This document shows, piece after piece, positions 5,743 through 11,087 of a DNA stretch of 11,087 bases. How positions within the stretch are numbered: the first letter of the stretch is position 1; every line of letters starts with the position of its first letter. This DNA comes from Eggerthellales bacterium UBA948 (GTDB lineage: Bacteria; Actinomycetota; Coriobacteriia; Coriobacteriales; UBA8131), in contig DBCW01000151.1 of assembly GCA_002293265.1 (NCBI GenBank), positions 3,321 through 14,407 on the forward strand, in the 5' to 3' direction. The notes under the pieces are model-generated. The model did not search any database. It was not told the origin of the DNA and saw only the letters and a program-made list of their open reading frames with translations. Position numbers and translations under genes: made by a program.

Positions 5743-8235
5743 ATGGGTAAAAAGAAAGTAACACTAACTTGTTGCCAGGGTTGGGGGTGCCATGAGCACT
5801 GTATTTTGGAGACACATACAGTTGACGGCAAGATTGTGCGTACACAAAAAAGCCAGCTTCCCGGCGGCATTCAACCGGGCAATCAGATTTGTCAAAAAGG
5901 TGCAACTGCTTGGCAGATCCCTTATAACGAGCAACGACTGCTGCACCCTTTGAAACGTGTAGGCGAGCGTGGCGAGAGCAAGTTTGAACGTATCAGCTGG
6001 GATCAAGCTTTAAGTGAAATTACAGAAAAGATTAACGAGTTGACCGAGAAATACGGAACACGTTCTATCATCGTTAATCCGTTTCAGTGTGGATATCCTC
6101 CCTATACATCATCTGTTGGTTACGCATTGGTTCAGAGATTTATCAATGCCTATGGCGCGTCGGCTGTTGAATCGATGGCCGTAGATTTTGCCGTAATTTT
6201 CAGTGACCCTGTTGATATCGGTATGATGTCGGCTCCCGGTCGTGACGCTTTGGTGGAAGCGGACAATTATGTGCTTATTTGGGGTGGCAATCCAATTGGT
6301 TTTACACGCCCGGCTCGTACCACACGTATGTTTTTAGATGCACAGGAGCGTGGAGCAAAACTGGTGCATGTATCAAACCTATTTGACTGCACCTCTGCAA
6401 AAGTTGATCAGTGGGTTCCTATAAAATCGGGCACTGATGCAGCGTTGGCGCTTGGCATGGCATTTGTTCTCATTCGCGATGGTTTAGTCGACGAAGACTT
6501 CATGTTGCGCGAAACCTCCGCAGCTTATTTAGTGCGCGCTGACGGTAAGTATCTGCGCGAAGCTGATGTCATCTCCGGTGGACGCGAGGATTGGTTTGTA
6601 GTTATCGATAAAAACACACATGAACCTGCTTTTGTACGTCGTGGTGAGATCCGTCCGTATAGCTATGGCAAGATTGAGCCACAGATGGAAGCCTCCTTGT
6701 TTGTTAATGGCTATTCTTGCAAGACGGCCTATACGCTCTTAAAAGAAAAGGTCACTAAGTGGGCTCCTGCATTACAAGAAAAGGTAACGGGTGTTCCTGC
6801 GGCTGTGTGCGAGCAGCTTGCTCACGAGTATGCCAAATCTACACCTTCGCTTTTGGCTATTGGGGACGGTCTGCGCTATAGCAATGGCGTGCAAACGGTG
6901 CGTGCATTGAAGCTGCTTTCCTATCTGACAGGAAATTATGGTCTCAAGGGCGGAAGCCTAATGTCGGCTGGTATTCAAAACAGCAGCCCTTTGACCGACA
7001 TAGATCGTAGTTTTATCAACTATCCTCCCGAGCTACCAAACAATTTGGGTGATCAGGTCTCACTTCCCAATATTTTAAAAGCGTTTGAAAACCCGGAAGG
7101 GCAGCAGTATAAGGCGTGGATTAACGCAATGGGTAATCCTCTTTTGAATTGGCCAAACAAAGATTTATGGCGCAATCGCATATTACCCAATCTAGAGCTG
7201 TTTGTTTCCATCGAGATCCGCATGACCGATACCTGCCGTTGGGCTGACTACGTACTACCGGAAGCAACTATCTTTGAGCGCTACGAAGTAGTAACCGATA
7301 CTGATAACTGTATCGTGCTCAATGAGCCGGCGATAGAACCCATGGGTGAATCTCGCACAATTGCCGATATATGGCGTGGAATTGCCGAAGGAGTTGGTAT
7401 TGGCCAATTCTTCCAGAATACACAAGAAGAGTGGGTGCGGGCTACCATAGCCGGTGGTGAAGCTGGCAAGATGATATCGTCTGACTGGGCAAGTTATGTT
7501 GAGCGTGATTCAAGCATAATGGTACCTATTTCTAAAACAGAAGACCCTGCACGCGTAGGTGAACTCGCACCACTTACGTTTGAACGCTTGAAAAAAGCTA
7601 AAGCCCTCCATATGAACGTAGAAGATGTTCCCTACGACTTTTATGCGCATACACCATTTTCAACAGTAACGGGTCGTCTTGAGTTTTATAACGAAATGTT
7701 GGCAGAAACAGGAGACCAAATCGCCGATCTACAGCCCACAATTATTTTTGATGAAGCAATAAAGGCAAAGTACCCGCTTCAATTTTTCCCGGCACGACAT
7801 AAATACTTTATGCAGGCACAGTTTACCAATGTTCCTGAAATGGAGTACTTAGCATATAAGCAATTTGGTTGTGCGTTAAATCCGGTTACGGCAGCAGAGC
7901 GTGGTTTAAAAGATGGCGACATTGTTGAAATTTATAACGACCGCGGTGCAATGCGTTCAAGACTACAGTTGCGTGAAGAAATAGCTCCGGGTATTGCTCA
8001 TACATGGTATAGCTTCGACGAAACATATTATCCCGATACTGACTGTCCGCAGGTTTTGGCAACAGCCAACAATGCTCCGGAAACCGAAACGCCAATGCAC
8101 AAGCTGTTTGGTCCAAAGTTTGCGCAGGGCTTTTTAGATGCAGGCTTACCTCGAACATTGGTTCCTATTGCAGGTGAATCTACGCCGGAAACTATCTGGG
8201 ACACGCTGTGCGAAGTAAGAAAGGTGGAGAATTAA
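5743..8235 (+). CDS. Molybdopterin (bis-MGD) oxidoreductase large subunit, copy 2
   Basis: This 830-aa protein is a paralog of the large subunit upstream, with the same layout. Cys11, Cys16, Cys20 and Cys50 sit in the N-terminal Fe-S domain, Asp148 is at the expected molybdenum-ligand position, WGGNP begins at residue 180, DTCRWADYVLP begins at 496, and a dinucleotide-binding domain occupies the last 160 or so residues. In the first 53 residues 30 are identical to copy 1. It differs where specificity would be set: the bases around Asp148 encode AVDFAVIF instead of AVDTTLFG, and about 27 extra residues lie between DTCRW and TFERL (ending at residue 612). It has no export signal, so it should be cytoplasmic. 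Its ribosome site is only AG-rich (GAGAAAAGAG). It probably acts on a related substrate or the next step of the same pathway; this is inference. Confidence 0.85.
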   Translation: MGKKKVTLTCCQGWGCHEHCILETHTVDGKIVRTQKSQLPGGIQPGNQICQKGATAWQIPYNEQRLLHPLKRVGERGESKFERISWDQALSEITEKINELTEKYGTRSIIVNPFQCGYPPYTSSVGYALVQRFINAYGASAVESMAVDFAVIFSDPVDIGMMSAPGRDALVEADNYVLIWGGNPIGFTRPARTTRMFLDAQERGAKLVHVSNLFDCTSAKVDQWVPIKSGTDAALALGMAFVLIRDGLVDEDFMLRETSAAYLVRADGKYLREADVISGGREDWFVVIDKNTHEPAFVRRGEIRPYSYGKIEPQMEASLFVNGYSCKTAYTLLKEKVTKWAPALQEKVTGVPAAVCEQLAHEYAKSTPSLLAIGDGLRYSNGVQTVRALKLLSYLTGNYGLKGGSLMSAGIQNSSPLTDIDRSFINYPPELPNNLGDQVSLPNILKAFENPEGQQYKAWINAMGNPLLNWPNKDLWRNRILPNLELFVSIEIRMTDTCRWADYVLPEATIFERYEVVTDTDNCIVLNEPAIEPMGESRTIADIWRGIAEGVGIGQFFQNTQEEWVRATIAGGEAGKMISSDWASYVERDSSIMVPISKTEDPARVGELAPLTFERLKKAKALHMNVEDVPYDFYAHTPFSTVTGRLEFYNEMLAETGDQIADLQPTIIFDEAIKAKYPLQFFPARHKYFMQAQFTNVPEMEYLAYKQFGCALNPVTAAERGLKDGDIVEIYNDRGAMRSRLQLREEIAPGIAHTWYSFDETYYPDTDCPQVLATANNAPETETPMHKLFGPKFAQGFLDAGLPRTLVPIAGESTPETIWDTLCEVRKVEN

Positions 8236-8236
8236 C

Positions 8237-8650
8237 ATGGCAAAATCTATCCTTATCGATGTAAACCGTTGCACGGGCTGCTGGACGTGCTCGATGACAT
8301 GCAAAACGGCACATAATTTACAAACGGATGAGTTTCATATGTTCATTCGCACTATTGGTGGCGGCGGTATTGATCAAGCAGGAGGTCGGTGGCCAGATGT
8401 GTACATGAAGTGGAACCCGGTTTATACACAAGCCTGTCTTACCTGCACGGGTGATGATTCCACGTGTGAGACACCGTATTGCGTGTACAACTGTCCGTCT
8501 GGTGCTCTTTATTATGGTGATCTGGACGATCCACAAAGTGAAGCCGCGCAGCGTTTGGAAAAACGTCGCGCTGAGGGTTTTCGCATGTGGCAGCAACCGC
8601 CATGGGAAAAGACGCGCGATAACGTATTTTATGTTGAAAAAGGGATTTAG
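8237..8650 (+). CDS. 4Fe-4S ferredoxin-like small subunit, copy 2
   Basis: This 137-aa protein has exactly the same length as the first small subunit and the same eight cluster cysteines (12, 15, 18, 22, 67, 70, 82 and 86), plus an extra Cys77 in the loop before Cys82. Two [4Fe-4S] clusters are expected. It should be the electron-transfer partner of the second large subunit: its ATG follows that gene's stop by a single base, and its ribosome site (GGTGGAG) lies inside the large-subunit gene, so translation is probably coupled. The two small subunits are alike over the whole length, including the shared YMKW, GDL and C-terminal EKGI motifs. They may therefore be partly interchangeable between the two enzymes, but that is a guess. 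Confidence 0.9.
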   Translation: MAKSILIDVNRCTGCWTCSMTCKTAHNLQTDEFHMFIRTIGGGGIDQAGGRWPDVYMKWNPVYTQACLTCTGDDSTCETPYCVYNCPSGALYYGDLDDPQSEAAQRLEKRRAEGFRMWQQPPWEKTRDNVFYVEKGI

Positions 8651-8667
8651 AGACTAATCATACATTG

Positions 8668-8710
8668 AGCGGGTGGTTTCCTTTCTTAACGCATAAGCAA
8701 ATCACTCGCT
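8668..8710 (+). promoter_or_regulatory. Extended hairpin between small subunit 2 and the zinc-ribbon gene
   Basis: AGCGGGTGGTTT (8668-8679) and AAATCACTCGCT (8699-8710) form a 12-base stem in RNA with two G-U pairs. A smaller stem, CTTA/TAAG, sits inside the loop at 8685-8697. The G-U pairs mean the structure is better as RNA than as a DNA operator. No T-run follows; the ribosome site GAGGAG of the next gene starts at 8715, so the hairpin may affect that gene's expression or protect the upstream message. Confidence 0.45.
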
Positions 8711-8729
8711 ATGAGAGGAGTAATAAACT

Positions 8730-8930
8730 ATGTGCTTTAGACCGCCTACGGTTGATTCAAAAACAACTTGTGATGAGTGTGGGGCACCTAACGACGGAGC
8801 TGCAACAACATGTGTAGAATGCGGCGCTCCTTTGCCAAAAGTCCCTGCATCTGCTGCTCCTACGGCACCTAATGCACCTGCTGCCCCGAGCGCGCCTGGT
8901 GTCCCAAAGGCTCCTATTGCGCCTAAGTAA
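8730..8930 (+). CDS. Small zinc-ribbon protein with x-A-P repeat tail
   Basis: This 66-aa protein begins MCFRPP, then has two C-x2-C knuckles (CDECG at 14-18 and CVECG at 28-32) that should bind one zinc ion. It ends in a proline-alanine tail: residues 42-65 are eight triplets of the form x-A-P or x-V-P. Codons vary from triplet to triplet, so the repeat looks kept at protein level rather than freshly expanded. The tail should be an extended, flexible polyproline-like arm. A strong GAGGAG site precedes the ATG by nine bases, and the gene lies between the enzyme cassettes and the transporter, so it is probably part of the operon. I cannot assign a function. An accessory or assembly role for the molybdoenzymes is possible, since no TorD-like chaperone gene is seen here. 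Confidence 0.75.
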   Translation: MCFRPPTVDSKTTCDECGAPNDGAATTCVECGAPLPKVPASAAPTAPNAPAAPSAPGVPKAPIAPK

Positions 8931-8960
8931 AACTTTTCACCTTAAAACAAAAGTTGTTTT
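8929..8960 (+). terminator. Weak A/T-rich hairpin with T-run
   Basis: AACTTTT (8931-8937) pairs with AAAAGTT (8949-8955), followed by GTTTT. The shape resembles an intrinsic terminator, but the stem is short and almost all A-T. It would at best reduce read-through from the zinc-ribbon gene into the transporter. Confidence 0.2.
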
Positions 8961-9012
8961 CACAAAGAATCCGTACAAATACTTCTATGAAAACGCATGA
9001 AAGAGAGGCGTT

Positions 9013-10206
9013 ATGGAAAAGACAAAAGAACCTGGTGTATTAGCGCTGCTCGCCGTATTAAGTTTGGGCATCGTAAGTGGGTGTTCAGGTATGCTTACGC
9101 CTGCTGTTGCAAGTATCGCAGCGGAATTCCCCGATATGCCATATGAGTCTATCACGCTTATTATGACTATTGTAAACATAGTAGATCTACCTATCGTACT
9201 TGTTGTGGGTATGATAGTTGGCAAGAAGATTGGATTTAGACCGCTTTGTTTGTTTGGTACATTAGTGTTTTCTTTGGGTGGTATTATTCCGTTTTTTGCA
9301 GCAGGAAGTTATCCCATTGTCATGGCAAGTCGCGTGCTGGTGGCTATTGGTTGTGGATGCGTAATGGCGTTGCCGGCCACGCTCGCATTTCGCATCTTTA
9401 AGGGGGAGAAATCTCAACTAGTACAGGGCTGGGGAAATGCAACTGCGAGTGTTGCATCAGCACTGATGATGATGGTTGTTGGTCAGTTAGCAGCACTTTC
9501 TATCGATCTTATCTGGCTATCGCATCTCATCGGTATTTTAACCTTTGTTTTAGTGCTGGTGGGTCTTCCGGAACCTGCAAAAGAAGATACATCCGCAAAT
9601 GCTGAGGCAACAAAGTCTGAAAAAACGAGAACACCTTTTGCAGCATGGGGTTGTGCGTTGTTTGGCCTTGTTGCTATGATTTTAATGTATCCGGTACTTA
9701 TTAATTCTTCACTTATTATCGTAGGTAATGGCTGGGGTGATGCCGGTATAGCCGGTATTTGCAATGCTGTTTCTACGGTGGGGTGTTTTTTGGCCGGAAT
9801 GGTGTTTGGTAAGCTATATGCAAAACTCCCACGTATTACCATGCTGTCTTCCGGTGTTATTGCTGGTTTAGGCAGTTTGTTAGTATTTTTTGCAAGTGGA
9901 TTCATTATGATGGCTATTGGTGTATTTATGGTAGGTTGGGGTTATATGCAAATATTTTGTTGTGCAATGGGCGCCGCGGGGATAATTACACCGCCTGCAA
10001 AGATGGCATTTGTTATGTCGCTTATGCTTATTGCCTCAAACCTAGCTGTGTTTATTGCACCTTTCGTTGCTGTAGCCATTCAAACAGCTATGGGTGCAAC
10101 CGGATATCAAGAGCCATTTGTCGTTATCGCTGTATTGTGGGCTATTGCAGGAGTGGTATTGTTTATGTGGAACCCACAAGGACGCGCTATTCAAAAGGGA
10201 GAATAG
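9013..10206 (+). CDS. MFS transporter, likely for the operon's substrate
   Basis: This 397-aa, strongly hydrophobic protein fits the 12-helix major facilitator plan in two halves of six. A motif-A-like loop lies between helices 2 and 3 (GMIVGKKIGFRP, residues 66-77). A charged, hydrophilic linker after helix 6 (about residues 190-212, rich in Glu, Lys and Thr) is the usual central cytoplasmic loop. The length is typical for the superfamily. It is an inner-membrane secondary transporter; the direction and substrate cannot be read from the sequence. Its place as the last gene after the molybdoenzymes suggests uptake of their aromatic substrate or export of the product. The ATG has AGAGG four bases upstream. 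The VSGC near residue 24 looks like a lipobox but falls within the first helix. Confidence 0.85.
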   Translation: MEKTKEPGVLALLAVLSLGIVSGCSGMLTPAVASIAAEFPDMPYESITLIMTIVNIVDLPIVLVVGMIVGKKIGFRPLCLFGTLVFSLGGIIPFFAAGSYPIVMASRVLVAIGCGCVMALPATLAFRIFKGEKSQLVQGWGNATASVASALMMMVVGQLAALSIDLIWLSHLIGILTFVLVLVGLPEPAKEDTSANAEATKSEKTRTPFAAWGCALFGLVAMILMYPVLINSSLIIVGNGWGDAGIAGICNAVSTVGCFLAGMVFGKLYAKLPRITMLSSGVIAGLGSLLVFFASGFIMMAIGVFMVGWGYMQIFCCAMGAAGIITPPAKMAFVMSLMLIASNLAVFIAPFVAVAIQTAMGATGYQEPFVVIAVLWAIAGVVLFMWNPQGRAIQKGE

Positions 10207-10264
10207 ATAAAGATTTGCTGGACAGAATTGCTTCATGTAGATTAGTGTTGCAATAAATGATCTT

Positions 10265-10295
10265 TAGGCAAGGCGGCGATGAGCCGTCTTGCCTA
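10265..10295 (+). terminator. Hairpin terminator candidate after the transporter
   Basis: TAGGCAAGGCGGC (10265-10277) pairs with GCCGTCTTGCCTA (10283-10295) around the 5-base loop GATGA, with one G-U pair in 13. The stem is long and G+C-rich with a tight loop, 58 bases after the transporter stop. No T-run follows, which is common in actinobacterial terminators. It most likely ends the molybdoenzyme-transporter transcript. Confidence 0.55.
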
Positions 10296-10403
10296 CATGG
10301 TGTGTTACATAAAGCGCCGTACACCGAAGCATTTTGCAACTAAGCGGTTTATCCGATGTCTTGCAACTGAAATGTTATGTACGCAGCGCCGTCTATACTG
10401 ATA

Positions 10404-10422
10404 CAATTAACCGACTTAATTG
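10404..10422 (+). promoter_or_regulatory. Palindrome CAATTAA-5-TTAATTG upstream of nifJ
   Basis: This is a perfect 7-base inverted repeat with a 5-base spacer. It has the size of a dimeric regulator site and lies in the nifJ control region. It resembles redox-regulator (Rex) sites only in its TTAA core and does not match that consensus, so no regulator is named. Confidence 0.3.
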
Positions 10423-10428
10423 GCACGG

Positions 10429-10471
10429 CGACGCAGAGCGGTCTGTTAAAACACATGACCGCTCTGCGTCG
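10429..10471 (+). terminator. 15-bp perfect hairpin upstream of nifJ
   Basis: CGACGCAGAGCGGTC (10429-10443) and GACCGCTCTGCGTCG (10457-10471) are perfectly complementary around a 13-base A/T-rich loop, followed by TATTCAATT. This is the strongest hairpin in the window. If nifJ is transcribed from a promoter upstream of it (for example TATACT at 10394), it would sit in the leader and could act as an attenuator. If the promoter lies after it (GATAAT at 10504), it is a second terminator that shields nifJ. Confidence 0.5.
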
Positions 10472-10533
10472 TATTCAATTATCACCTGATGCCACTAGCT
10501 AAAGATAATGGCACGCGATCCCAGTGGACGTAA

Positions 10534-11087
<554 letters not shown>

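Noticed and set aside
2756..8235. Calling the large subunits pyrogallol-phloroglucinol transhydroxylase
   Set aside because: That enzyme lacks the N-terminal Fe-S cluster and uses a Ser ligand for Mo. Both proteins here have four cluster cysteines and Asp at the matching place, so only a family-level name is safe.
9013..9100. Lipoprotein signal (VSGC) at the transporter N-terminus
   Set aside because: The sequence lies within the first membrane helix of a clear 12-helix MFS protein and lacks a typical basic N-region.
9936..10256. Forward open frame of 106 codons running past the end of the transporter
   Set aside because: Most of it overlaps the last helices of the transporter in another frame. 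It is rich in Cys and Tyr without any motif, and the part beyond the transporter is only about 50 bases.
10404..10422. Rex (redox regulator) binding site upstream of nifJ
   Set aside because: The palindrome shares only the TTAA core and has a different spacer from the known Rex consensus.

Overview
The window looks like a chromosomal piece from an anaerobic bacterium, most likely an Eggerthellaceae-like member of the Coriobacteriia (Actinomycetota). This rests on gene content and remembered family distribution, not on a search: cytoplasmic two-subunit molybdopterin enzymes of the aromatic hydroxylation/dehydroxylation type, a PucR/CdaR-type regulator, an MFS transporter, pyruvate:ferredoxin oxidoreductase, and AG-rich ribosome binding sites. 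All convincing genes lie on the + strand. Base composition looks moderate, and the last gene is visibly richer in G+C.

Left edge (1-920): the 3' end of a VTC-domain (polyphosphate polymerase-type) protein, followed closely by a DUF4956 membrane protein. The two genes form a common bacterial pair linked to polyphosphate.

Centre (1055-10206): a regulator gene of the PucR/CdaR type, an intergenic region with an inverted-repeat cluster and a weak promoter candidate, then two tandem paralogous cassettes. Each cassette encodes a large bis-MGD molybdopterin subunit (822 and 830 aa) and a 137-aa ferredoxin-like subunit with eight conserved cysteines. They are followed by a 66-aa zinc-ribbon protein with an x-A-P repeat tail and a 12-helix MFS transporter. 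The likely scheme is that the transporter brings in a small, probably aromatic, compound; the regulator senses it; and the two soluble molybdoenzymes act on it in the cytoplasm, with electrons passing through the small subunits. The substrate cannot be read from the sequence. Reductive dehydroxylation or transhydroxylation of a polyphenol is the leading guess. The large subunits differ from classical pyrogallol-phloroglucinol transhydroxylase because they keep an N-terminal Fe-S cysteine set and have an Asp where the molybdenum ligand is expected.

Right edge (10207-11087): a 348-base non-coding stretch with two strong hairpins, a short direct repeat and a short palindrome, then the 5' part of pyruvate:ferredoxin oxidoreductase (nifJ/por). 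That gene is central metabolism and probably marks the return to core genome. It also makes the reduced ferredoxin that could feed the molybdoenzymes.

Two start sites are revised here. The first large subunit most likely starts at GTG 2756, and the regulator at ATG 1055.
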